64,000 nt of DNA from Cytobacillus gottheilii (GTDB lineage Bacteria; Bacillota; Bacilli; Bacillales; Cytobacillaceae): contig NZ_LT800494.1 of NCBI RefSeq assembly GCF_900166665.1, positions 3,432,061-3,496,060 of the forward strand. The letters run 5' to 3'. The position numbers were made by a program, and so were the translations under genes. The notes below the pieces were generated by a model. The model searched no databases. It was given only the letters and a program-made list of their open reading frames with translations, and was not told where the DNA came from. How positions within the stretch are numbered: the stretch's first letter is position 1; the number at the start of each line of letters is the position of its first letter. Shown here piece after piece: positions 51,535 to 59,570 of this stretch.

Positions 51535-51781
51535 AACGGGCTCCTCCCCTTTTTGCTTCCTATCTTGCTGTGTAAATCATAGAATAATATATTTTAAAAA
51601 TCAACAAATAAGTCATTTATTTCCTGTATAAAATTCCAGCGTTCCTTCCTTTAACAGGCAGAACATTCTATTACTGTATTTCTCTTAGTTAAAACTTGTT
51701 TCTACACTAAAAAAATACTACGATTAACCTACAATAACCATTTGTTGAATAACAATCAGAAAAGGAGTTCTAAAACTGCAT

Positions 51782-52882
51782 ATGTTCATTCTTATTATGC
51801 TTCTCTCTCTGCTGATTTACGGCGGGCTTGTTTATTATATCGGCTGGAGAGGGTATCGCTTGCTGCGTCCGGATACTTCCTCGCGGCGTTTTAAAACGAT
51901 TTATATTTTAGTCATCACGCTGGCAGCCACTTCATTTGTTCTGGGCCGTGTGTCCGGAATCACATTCTTAAATATTGCTGGCGCCTACTGGATGGCTTGT
52001 TTTTACCTGCTGATCTTACTGGTTCCTCTTGCCCATTTGACAGTCATTCTCTTGCGATTAACAAAGCTGCCGAGACGAAAGACGCAGGTATGGGCTGGAG
52101 TTATTACGCTTGGGTTAGTATTATCTCTATTAGGATATGGCGTTTTTAATACATACAGCCCTGTTGTTCGTACTTATGATATTACAATGGAAAAACGTTC
52201 TTCCACGCTCGATTCATTGCATATCGCAATGGCGGCAGATATGCACTTTGGTCTCCTGTCCGGCAGAAATCACGCTGAGCGTCTTGTAAAAGAGATGAAT
52301 AAACTAAAGCCAGATATTATTTTAATGCCTGGTGACCTTTTTGATGATGATGTTCAGCCATTTCTTGATCAGGAAATCAATCAAATCTTATCTGAGCTTG
52401 ATGCCCCATATGGCGTGTACGCCTCCCTTGGCAATCATGACAAGCATGAAGGAACGATGGATGAGCTGATACAAGCATTAGAGAATAGCGGTATCACAGT
52501 TCTGTATGATGAGACAGAAAACATTGAGGACCAGTTTTCGCTGATTGGACGCAAAGATTATTCAGATCCAGACAGACTGTCTTTAGACACACTTATGAAT
52601 GAAGTCGATTCTTCTAAACCTGTCATATTGCTGGAGCATCAGCCGTATGATCTAGACATCGCACAGCAGGAAGGTGTAGACCTAATGCTTTCTGGTCATA
52701 CCCATCGCGGACAAGTTTTCCCTGGCAGCCTCATAACGGCTTCCCTTTTCGAAAATGATTGGGGACATTTACAGAAGGAACAAATGCATTCTGTTGTTAC
52801 CTCAGGGTTTGGCTTCTGGGGACCGCCAATGCGGATTGGCACAAGATCTGAAATTGTCAGTATTCAGGTTCAGTTTCAATAA
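51782..52882 (+). CDS. Membrane metallophosphoesterase (YkuE-like)
   Basis: The 366-residue protein has four N-terminal helices (about 2-20, 37-57, 65-88 and 98-120) and a calcineurin-like phosphoesterase domain on the outer side. The metal motifs are complete: AADMHFG, MPGDLFDDD, LGNHDKHEG and SGHTHRGQ. Relatives such as YkuE and YpbG act on phospholipids or nucleotides. The ATG has AAAAGGAG 14 bases upstream, rather far; no better start is visible. Confidence 0.88.
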   Translation: MFILIMLLSLLIYGGLVYYIGWRGYRLLRPDTSSRRFKTIYILVITLAATSFVLGRVSGITFLNIAGAYWMACFYLLILLVPLAHLTVILLRLTKLPRRKTQVWAGVITLGLVLSLLGYGVFNTYSPVVRTYDITMEKRSSTLDSLHIAMAADMHFGLLSGRNHAERLVKEMNKLKPDIILMPGDLFDDDVQPFLDQEINQILSELDAPYGVYASLGNHDKHEGTMDELIQALENSGITVLYDETENIEDQFSLIGRKDYSDPDRLSLDTLMNEVDSSKPVILLEHQPYDLDIAQQEGVDLMLSGHTHRGQVFPGSLITASLFENDWGHLQKEQMHSVVTSGFGFWGPPMRIGTRSEIVSIQVQFQ

Positions 52883-52898
52883 TATAAACCGTTTGAAA

Positions 52899-53205
52899 GA
52901 GACTGAGACATAAGTATTTAACACACGCATAGAACCGAATGCTTAGGAAATCATCTTTCTAATCATTCGGTTTTTTATGATTATAAGATTTATTTTATTC
53001 ACTTGAGTGAAATGGAGCGGAGGACACTCGACTCCGGAGGGAAATAGAGGAAAAGGTGAGACCCCGCAGGCGTGCCGAGGAGGCTCAGCTTCCTCCCCTC
53101 GGAAAGCGAGAGTCCGCAGCGCAGGTGGAACGGACTTGTTTAAATACCCTTACCAAGATAATAAATATTCGTGTTTTAGAAATATTAATTTCGTTTTGTC
53201 CTCTT
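52899..53205. repeat. Composite MITE-like element, reverse copy, upstream of the van operon
   Basis: It starts GAGACTGAGACATAAG, followed by an ACCGAATG...CATTCGGT hairpin and CACTTGAGTGAAATGGAGCG, then the GC-rich core (53005-53130, with GGAGGACACTCGACTCC and AAGGTGAGACCCCGCAGG), and ends CGTGTTTTAGAAATATTAAT then TTTTGTCCTCTT. It is the reverse complement of 62384-62704 over its length. It fills most of the gap between the phosphoesterase and vanR. Confidence 0.9.
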
Positions 53206-53293
53206 TTTATTATAACAATTACTGCTCCCGCTTCTCATTCTCCTAAAAATGATTTAATCTATAGTAGTTCAGTAAGCAGTTTGAGGTGAAAAT

Positions 53294-53998
53294 ATGAACC
53301 CTATATTAATTGTAGACGATGAAAAAGAGATTGCCGATTTAGTAAAATTTTATTTAATAAATGAAGGCTATGATGTACATGTGTTTTATGAAGGAAAACC
53401 GGCACTTGAATTTATACAAAATCATGAGCTCGAGCTTGCGATTTTAGACGTGATGCTGCCGGATGTGGACGGGTTCTCAATCTGTCAGAAAATCCGAGAG
53501 AATCACCATTATCCCGTGATTATGCTAACAGCAAAAATTGAAGATATCGACAAAATCACCGGGCTGACATTAGGTGCTGATGACTACATAACAAAGCCTT
53601 TTAATCCGCTGGAAATGGTGGCTAGAGTAAAAGCACAGCTGCGCCGCTATAAACGCTATAATACAAATAACAGCAGCACCCCTGAGCCTGCAGCTGCTGC
53701 AAAGGAACATGATTTCTCTGGCTTAATCATTAATCAGGACACCCGTAAATGCACGCTCTATGGAAAACCACTTTCATTAACGCCGATCGAATTCTCGATT
53801 CTTTGGCATTTATGTGAAAACAAAGGCAAGGTGGTTTCCTCAGAGGAACTGTTTGAAGCCGTCTGGGGCGAGAAATATATTGATAATAACAATACTGTGA
53901 TGGCCCATATTGCCCGTTTACGGGAAAAAATGAAAGAGCCTTCAAGAAAGCCAAAGTTTATTAAAACGGTATGGGGGGTTGGCTATACCATTGAATAG
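53294..53998 (+). CDS. vanR: VanR-type response regulator
   Basis: The 234-residue OmpR-family regulator has acidic VDDE, phospho-acceptor in LAILDVMLPDVDG, K in YITKPF, and a winged helix with SSEELFEAVWGEKYIDNNNT and MAHIARLREKM, close in pattern to VanR proteins. The ATG follows TTTGAGGTG. It overlaps vanS. It likely binds the tandem CGTAAGAA boxes at 55079 to activate the resistance genes. Confidence 0.9.
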   Translation: MNPILIVDDEKEIADLVKFYLINEGYDVHVFYEGKPALEFIQNHELELAILDVMLPDVDGFSICQKIRENHHYPVIMLTAKIEDIDKITGLTLGADDYITKPFNPLEMVARVKAQLRRYKRYNTNNSSTPEPAAAAKEHDFSGLIINQDTRKCTLYGKPLSLTPIEFSILWHLCENKGKVVSSEELFEAVWGEKYIDNNNTVMAHIARLREKMKEPSRKPKFIKTVWGVGYTIE

Positions 53999-55094
53999 AG
54001 AAAGTGCTCCAAGCAGCGGATTAACTGGCAGGATGTTTATGAAATTTTTCTCTGCAATCTTTATTTTTTCAGTTGGTTTAATGACATTTATTATTGCAGG
54101 TTATTTTATCTATAGCAATTTTGTTTGGCAGCCAAATGATTTGTTCTATCTCCTGCTAAGTCCTGTTCGCAATAACCCCATTCCTTTTATTCTAATCACA
54201 TGGATGATCGGGATTGTCGGCATCTTTATGTATTTTTGGAGAAAAACGCTCAAGTACGTAGATCAGATTGTAGAAGCAAGCAGGCTGCTTGCTTCAGACA
54301 ATAGTGATTATATCCGTCTGCCATCTGAATTAAAGCAAGTGGAAGAACGAATGAATAGCACCAAGCAGGATTCGATCCGCAATGCCAGACTGGCAAAAGA
54401 AGCAGAACAGCGCAAAAATGACCTGCTTGTTTATCTGGCTCATGATTTGAAAACACCTCTAACTTCTGTCATCGGCTATTTAACACTGCTGCGGGATGAA
54501 CAGCAAATTTCAGAAGAGCTGCGGGAAAAATATCTATCGATTTCATTAGATAAAGCCGAACGACTTGAGGATTTAATTAATGAGTTCTTTGAAATCACCC
54601 GTTTCAATTTAACACAGCTAAGTCCTGAAATGAGTCTTATTAATCTGACTAGAATGCTGGAGCAGATTACTTTTGAATTTAATCCCCTACTTGCAGAAAA
54701 GAAGTTAACCTGCCAATTAGAGATTGAGGACAATCTGGAAATCTCCTGCGACGTTAATAAAATGGAACGTGTTTTTGATAACTTAATCCGCAATGCAATT
54801 AATTACAGCTATGAAAATAGCGCCATTATCATTCGTTCAGAAAAGGATCAGAACCATTTACACCTTCATTTTATAAACAAAGGTCCTGTCATTCCGAAAG
54901 ATAAGCTGGAGCGCATCTTTGAACAATTCTATCGATTGGACACGTCCCGCGGAACGAAATCAGGTGGAGCAGGACTTGGCCTTGCAATCGCCAAGGAAAT
55001 CGTTGAACTGCACGGCGGCACGATCTCTGCACAGAGTGAGAATGAAACGGTTGAATTTATCGTCACACTCCCTCTCACCGTAAGAAAATCGTAA
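53979..55094 (+). CDS. vanS: VanS-type sensor histidine kinase
   Basis: The 371-residue kinase has two membrane helices (about 22-48 and 67-87) with a short extracellular loop, HAMP-like linker, H-box VYLAHDLKTPLTSVIGYL, N-box NLIRNAINYS, and G-boxes EQFYRLDTSRG and GAGLGLAIAKE. This is the VanS layout with a small sensor loop, as in vanB/C/G types. The start codon is uncertain (TTG at 53979 or 53991, or an ATG near 54033), since the site is inside vanR. The stop codon lies inside the VanR-type operator. Confidence 0.9.
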   Translation: MAIPLNRESAPSSGLTGRMFMKFFSAIFIFSVGLMTFIIAGYFIYSNFVWQPNDLFYLLLSPVRNNPIPFILITWMIGIVGIFMYFWRKTLKYVDQIVEASRLLASDNSDYIRLPSELKQVEERMNSTKQDSIRNARLAKEAEQRKNDLLVYLAHDLKTPLTSVIGYLTLLRDEQQISEELREKYLSISLDKAERLEDLINEFFEITRFNLTQLSPEMSLINLTRMLEQITFEFNPLLAEKKLTCQLEIEDNLEISCDVNKMERVFDNLIRNAINYSYENSAIIIRSEKDQNHLHLHFINKGPVIPKDKLERIFEQFYRLDTSRGTKSGGAGLGLAIAKEIVELHGGTISAQSENETVEFIVTLPLTVRKS

Positions 55095-55119
55095 GAATTA
55101 CAGAAGAAAAACGTATTAT
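55079..55119 (+). promoter_or_regulatory. VanR-type tandem operator and promoter of the resistance genes
   Basis: CGTAAGAAAAT (55079-55089) and CGTAAGAATTA (55090-55100) are direct repeats 11 bp apart, matching the TCGTANGAAA-type VanR box recalled from enterococcal and actinobacterial van promoters. The second box takes the -35 position (GTAAGA, 55091-55096), then 17 bases and TATTAT at 55114-55119. The operator overlaps the vanS stop codon, so the resistance genes can be induced separately. Confidence 0.7.
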
Positions 55120-55143
55120 TTCCTTGAAAATAAACGAAAAAAT

Positions 55144-55196
55144 AACACTTTTTGTTTTAGTACGATTTATGTACAGAAACAAAAAGTGTTTTTTTA
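55144..55196 (+). terminator. Strong intrinsic terminator in the leader of the van ligase gene (putative attenuator)
   Basis: AACACTTTTTGTTT (55144-55157) and AAACAAAAAGTGTT (55177-55190) form a perfect 14-bp stem, with inner GTAC/GTAC pairs, followed by T5 from 55191. The ligase ribosome site AAGGAGG begins only six bases after the T-run, so no promoter fits between; every transcript of the ligase must pass this hairpin. Confidence 0.85.
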
Positions 55197-55216
55197 TTTA
55201 CAAGGAGGAATTTATT

Positions 55217-56269
55217 ATGGAAAAAATGATCGTTGCTGTTCTGTTTGGCGGCTGCTCGAATGAATATGAAGTATCTCTGCAATCTGCATACTCTGTCATT
55301 ACACATATGGATCCTGAAAAATATGAAGTCGTTTTAATTGGCATCACAAAGGAAGGGCGCTGGTACCGATATCACGGCCGTGCAGAAAACATCTTAAATG
55401 ATACATGGTATGCTGATGAAGCAAACTGTACGCCTGCGATCTTTTCGCCAAACCGCTATGAGAATCATTTATTGGAAGAGGCAAATGGACAAGTTGTCAA
55501 AACGATGATTGACCTAGTATTCCCAGTTTTACATGGTAAAAATGGCGAAGACGGAACACTGCAAGGATACTTAGAGCTAGCTGGAATTCCATACGTGGGC
55601 TGTAATACCTTATCTTCTGCCTTGTGCATGGATAAAGACCGCGCTCATAAATTAGCAGCACTCGAAGGGGTTCGCACCCCAGCTTCCGTAGTATTTTCAA
55701 AGTCTGGGTTAATAGAAGAAATCATTGCAGAAACTGATCAGCTGAAGCTGCCGCTTTTTGTTAAACCCGTTAAATCTGGCTCCTCCATCGGAATTACGCT
55801 TGTTAACGAAAGAGACGAACTGCCCAGTGCTGTTGCCGAAGCTTTTTCTCATGATGACCGTGTTATTATCGAAGAGTTTATTGATGGTTTTGAAGTTGGA
55901 TGTGCTATTTTAGGCAATGATGACCTCATTGTCGGTGAAGTGGACGAAATAGAGTTGGAAACTGGCTATTTTGATTTTAAAGAAAAATACAGTCTCACTA
56001 CTTCAAAGATTCATATGCCAGCCCGCATCGACGAAGATCTGAAAGCAAAAGTAAAGGATACAGGCATTAAAATCTATCATGCCCTTGGCTGCTCTGGTTT
56101 GGCACGGGTGGACATGTTTATTACCCCAAGTGGCGAGATTGTCTTCAATGAAGTGAACACTTTTCCAGGTTTCACAGATCACAGCCGTTATCCAAATATG
56201 ATGAAAGGCATTGGATTAACGTTTTCCGAAATCATTGATACGCTGATCCAATTGGGGCTTGAGCGATGA
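55217..56269 (+). CDS. D-alanine-D-serine ligase of VanC/E/G/L type
   Basis: The 350-residue ATP-grasp ligase starts MEKMIVAVLFGGCSNEYEVS with the D-Ala ligase signature, has HGKNGEDGTLQGYLE (residues 106-120), the omega-loop EKYS at 256-259 followed by SKIHMPARI, and the C-terminal FNEVNTFPGFTDHSRYP. The EKY-type loop and flanking sequence fit D-Ala-D-Ser ligases, not the D-Lac type. It joins D-Ala to D-Ser for vancomycin-resistant precursors. The ATG at 55217 follows AAGGAGG. It overlaps vanXY by ATGA. Confidence 0.88.
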   Translation: MEKMIVAVLFGGCSNEYEVSLQSAYSVITHMDPEKYEVVLIGITKEGRWYRYHGRAENILNDTWYADEANCTPAIFSPNRYENHLLEEANGQVVKTMIDLVFPVLHGKNGEDGTLQGYLELAGIPYVGCNTLSSALCMDKDRAHKLAALEGVRTPASVVFSKSGLIEEIIAETDQLKLPLFVKPVKSGSSIGITLVNERDELPSAVAEAFSHDDRVIIEEFIDGFEVGCAILGNDDLIVGEVDEIELETGYFDFKEKYSLTTSKIHMPARIDEDLKAKVKDTGIKIYHALGCSGLARVDMFITPSGEIVFNEVNTFPGFTDHSRYPNMMKGIGLTFSEIIDTLIQLGLER

Positions 56270-57033
56270 GAAACATTACGCTGCAGAAAGACGATATGTA
56301 TAAAGGCTATTTACTGCTCGTAAATCGCCATAACGGACTAAAACAAAGACAAGCCCAAGATTCACCAGCACTTGTGCCCTGTCTTGAAAACGTCGAATCT
56401 ATTTTACTCGAACGAAGGGCCGCTGCCTCATTAACTCAGCTTCTTGAAAAAGTAGAAGCACGGGGAAAAATTGTGCCAGTTAGCGGTTTTCGAAGCAAAG
56501 AAGAACAAGAACAATTATTCAAAGATTCTCTCATAAAAAATGGCAGAACCTTTACAGAGCAATATGTCGCCTATCCAGGCTGCAGCGAGCATGAGTCTGG
56601 TCTTGCCATTGATTTAGGAGAAAATACGGATGAAATTGATTTCATTCGTCCTTCTTTTCCATACACAGGCATCTTTGGTCAGTTTCGCAAACTGGCGGCA
56701 GACTACGGTTTTATTGAGCGCTATTCCAGCGGCAAAGAAGAGATAACAGGCATCTCACACGAACCTTGGCATTTCCGTTATATCGGATACCCGCACGCAA
56801 GAATTATGGATCATCACGATTTCTGTCTGGAAGAATACATTCAGTTTCTTTCCGATTTTCCGCAGGATAGCCAGCATTATACATTTAGTGAAAAGGGCAA
56901 AAACTTCGAGATATTTTTTGTAAGAGCAATAGATCAGGAGACGACCATTCAAATACCAGAGGATTGCTTATACCAAGTCTCCGGGAACAATGTGGACGGC
57001 TTTATCGTGACAGTTTGGAGAAATTCTTTATGA
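56266..57033 (+). CDS. vanXY: VanXY-type D,D-dipeptidase/carboxypeptidase
   Basis: The 255-residue enzyme has the M15B zinc-site motifs SEHESGLAID (S107, H109, D116) and EPWHFRY (E166, H169). It has no signal peptide or membrane anchor, as in VanXY, so it acts in the cytosol, cleaving D-Ala-D-Ala dipeptide and the terminal D-Ala of pentapeptide precursors. It overlaps the ligase start (ATGA) and the vanT start, showing translational coupling. Confidence 0.92.
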   Translation: MRNITLQKDDMYKGYLLLVNRHNGLKQRQAQDSPALVPCLENVESILLERRAAASLTQLLEKVEARGKIVPVSGFRSKEEQEQLFKDSLIKNGRTFTEQYVAYPGCSEHESGLAIDLGENTDEIDFIRPSFPYTGIFGQFRKLAADYGFIERYSSGKEEITGISHEPWHFRYIGYPHARIMDHHDFCLEEYIQFLSDFPQDSQHYTFSEKGKNFEIFFVRAIDQETTIQIPEDCLYQVSGNNVDGFIVTVWRNSL

Positions 57034-59144
57034 GTAAAACAGGGTCGCTTGATTCCTTTAGGTTAATAGCTGCTTTTCTTGTAATTGCTAACCATACATC
57101 ACCGCTTCTTTCTTATGGAGAGAATGGTGATTTTATTCTGACGCGGATTATTGCCAGAGTCGCAGTTCCCTTTTTTCTCATGGTCAGCGGGTACTTTCTC
57201 TATAAGTATATCGAAAATGGCGATAAGGCTTATATTCTTTCTTTCTGTAAAAAAATCGCCATATTATATGCTCTTTCCATTTTCCTGTACCTCCCGCTGA
57301 ATTTGTATGCCGGTCATTATGAGGCTGCAAATTGGGGGCAGGAATTGATTAAGGATATCATCTTTGATGGCACTTTTTATCATTTATGGTATTTCCCTGG
57401 ACTGATTTTAGGTGTGATGATTGTTGCTTTTCTAGTTCGTAAAATAGGACTAAAATTCACTTTTTTCATCTCTCTTATTCTTTATATTATAGGATTATTC
57501 GGTGACAGCTACTATGGAGTTACAGAGACGTTATCCAGTTTAGAAACATTTTATGATGTAGTCTTTACTCTATCAGACTATACAAGAAATGGCGTTTTTA
57601 TGGTGCCAATCTTTTTAATGCTGGGAATGCTGATTTATAAAGGGAATCATGTAATTCCTCTTCAGCGAAATCTTCTGTTTTTCATTATCTCTTTTTCTTT
57701 GCTGATACTTGAAGGACTGCTCCTGCATGCTTTTGAGCTTCAGCGGCATGACAGTATGTATATCATGCTCGTTCCAGCAATGTATTTTCTCTTTAGAAGC
57801 CTGCTGCAAATTCGGGGAAAAAGCAGTAAAGGTCTTCGTACTATTTCAACGATCATGTACATAATCCATCCTTGGATAATTGTGCTTGTCCGTTCTGCAG
57901 CAGAGATCTTTAAACTGGAAAATTGGTTTGTTGATAATAGCCTCCTGCACTTTGCAGCTGTCAGCTTTTTCACTTTTGCTGCAGCAAGACTAGCAACGAT
58001 TGTTTGGAAAAGGGAAAAAAATGCTAACCCGCCCCCTACTGGGAGAGCATGGGTAGAAATTGATCTACAGGCATTGAGGGAAAACGCAAGACAACTGATA
58101 AGAATACTCCCAGAGAAAACAAAACTAATGGCAGTGGTAAAAGCAAATGCCTACGGTCATGGGTCAGTAAAAATAGCAAAAGAATTATCGCAAACAGGAA
58201 TAAATTCATTTGCCGTTGCTACTTTAGCTGAAGCAATTGAGCTTCGGAGTAACGGCATTAAAGGTGATATTCTTATTTTAGGGTATACCCCCGCTCAATC
58301 TATTAGGATTATCAAGAAATATAACTTTACACAAACAGTGATTGGACTTGAGCATGCAAAGGAGTTAAACAGACAAGCTGTACCCATCAACATTCAGATC
58401 AAGATAGATACAGGGATGCATCGTTTGGGAACTGATGCTTCAGGGCTTGCAGATCTTAAAGAAATTTATCAGTGCAAACATTTAACGATAACAGGTGTTT
58501 TTTCGCATTTAGCAGTATCTGATAGCCTAGATCCAGATGATATAGCATTTACGAATAGACAAATAGATAGATACAATCAAACAATTCAATGGCTGGAATC
58601 ACAGCACCTTCCTGTTGGGCATCAGCATATTCAAGCTAGCTATGGCATCTTGAATTATCCTCATTTACAGTATGATTACGCTCGTGCAGGGATCACTCTT
58701 TATGGAGTCCTAAGCCAAAATGATAGGGTTAATACGAATGTTGAACTAAAACCCGTATTATCTATTAAAGCTAGAGTTGCAATGGTAAAGTCCTTGCACA
58801 CTGGGGAAGAGCTCGGCTATGGAAGATCCTTCACCGCAGCAAGCACAATGAAGACAGCAGTCATCACGATTGGCTATGCTGATGGTATTCCAAGAAATAT
58901 GGCAAACGGACATGTCCTAATTCGTTCGCAAAAAGCACCGATTATCGGCCGGATCTGCATGGATCAGCTCCTGGTGGATGTTTCAGGAATTGAAGGGGTA
59001 CAAGCAGACGATATTGCAACATTGATTGGCAAAGATGGATCACAGCAAATCACAGCAGAAGACGTTTCGGAGTCATGCGGGACAATCACGAATGAATTAT
59101 TGAGCAGACTTGGGGAGCGATTGGGGTATGTTTATAAAATATAA
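57030..59144 (+). CDS. vanT: VanT-type membrane serine racemase
   Basis: The 704-residue fusion matches the usual VanT length. The first 335 residues form a ten-helix acyltransferase-3-like membrane domain (SLDSFRLIAAFLVIANHTSP, later MVSGYFLYKY). Then a PLP-dependent alanine racemase-like domain has K371 in AVVKANAYGHG and Y597 in LGYGRS, with GYADGIPR and the terminal RLGERLGYVYKI. It converts L-Ser to D-Ser. The ATG at 57030 overlaps the vanXY stop and has TTTGGAG upstream. It is the last gene of the operon. Confidence 0.93.
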   Translation: MSKTGSLDSFRLIAAFLVIANHTSPLLSYGENGDFILTRIIARVAVPFFLMVSGYFLYKYIENGDKAYILSFCKKIAILYALSIFLYLPLNLYAGHYEAANWGQELIKDIIFDGTFYHLWYFPGLILGVMIVAFLVRKIGLKFTFFISLILYIIGLFGDSYYGVTETLSSLETFYDVVFTLSDYTRNGVFMVPIFLMLGMLIYKGNHVIPLQRNLLFFIISFSLLILEGLLLHAFELQRHDSMYIMLVPAMYFLFRSLLQIRGKSSKGLRTISTIMYIIHPWIIVLVRSAAEIFKLENWFVDNSLLHFAAVSFFTFAAARLATIVWKREKNANPPPTGRAWVEIDLQALRENARQLIRILPEKTKLMAVVKANAYGHGSVKIAKELSQTGINSFAVATLAEAIELRSNGIKGDILILGYTPAQSIRIIKKYNFTQTVIGLEHAKELNRQAVPINIQIKIDTGMHRLGTDASGLADLKEIYQCKHLTITGVFSHLAVSDSLDPDDIAFTNRQIDRYNQTIQWLESQHLPVGHQHIQASYGILNYPHLQYDYARAGITLYGVLSQNDRVNTNVELKPVLSIKARVAMVKSLHTGEELGYGRSFTAASTMKTAVITIGYADGIPRNMANGHVLIRSQKAPIIGRICMDQLLVDVSGIEGVQADDIATLIGKDGSQQITAEDVSESCGTITNELLSRLGERLGYVYKI

Positions 59145-59203
59145 TTTAGTAGCAGTCTGTACTTTATAATATTAGATAAGACTAAATTGATAACCTTAAA
59201 TCA

Positions 59204-59410
59204 AACAAGCCCGTTTCACCTGAGCTACGGACCCTCGCTTTCCGTGGGGAGGAAGCTGAGCCTCCTCGTCGCGGGACGCTCCTGCGGGGTCTCACCTTTC
59301 CTCTATTGCCCACAGGAGTCGAGTGTCCTCCGCTCCATTTCACTCAAATATTCAAAGATATTTTTAATGTAATATAACAAAAAGATTCATTTCTTAACCA
59401 TTCGGATATA
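59204..59410. repeat. Partial composite MITE-like element downstream of the van operon
   Basis: The GC-rich core (59220-59345: CCCTCGCTTTCCG, GGAGGAAGCTGAGCCTCCTC, GCGGGGTCTCACC, GGAGTCGAGTGTCCTCCGC) and CATTTCACTC, followed by the AAAGATTC...CCATTCGG part, are preserved. The outer terminal repeats have been lost. It has the same orientation as 62384-62704 and is opposite to 52899-53205, so the van operon is bracketed by inverted copies. Confidence 0.85.
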
Positions 59411-59525
59411 ATGTTTGATTAAACATCCCTGTCCACACCTCTTGGGAATTTAAAGAGTGTGTCATATGCTCAATACCGGATAAATGATCAACAATAACTT
59501 CTAATATTCTGTTTTTCTCGCGCAT
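59394..59525 (-). CDS. Small ORF at the end of the PadR/HAAS operon
   Basis: The 43-residue ORF starts MREKNRILEVIVDHLSGIEH and ends TLYPNG. AAAGGGA lies five bases before the ATG. It follows the HAAS gene by 45 bases on the same strand, and its last codons lie in the CATTCGG part of a MITE-like fragment. It may be a truncated gene whose 3' end was replaced by the element. No family recognised. Confidence 0.4.
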   Translation of the reverse strand: MREKNRILEVIVDHLSGIEHMTHSLNSQEVWTGMFNQTLYPNG

Positions 59526-59570
59526 TACATTCCCTTTAATGAAGAAAATAAGAGGGAACATCCCCCCCTC

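Noticed and set aside
53007-53246. 79-residue frame in the MITE core upstream of vanR
   Set aside because: The sequence is the GC-rich repeat core, found in other places in both orientations.
53294-59144. VanA/VanB-type (D-Lac) operon
   Set aside because: No vanH dehydrogenase or vanX, the ligase omega-loop is of EKY type, and vanXY plus vanT serine racemase indicate D-Ser.
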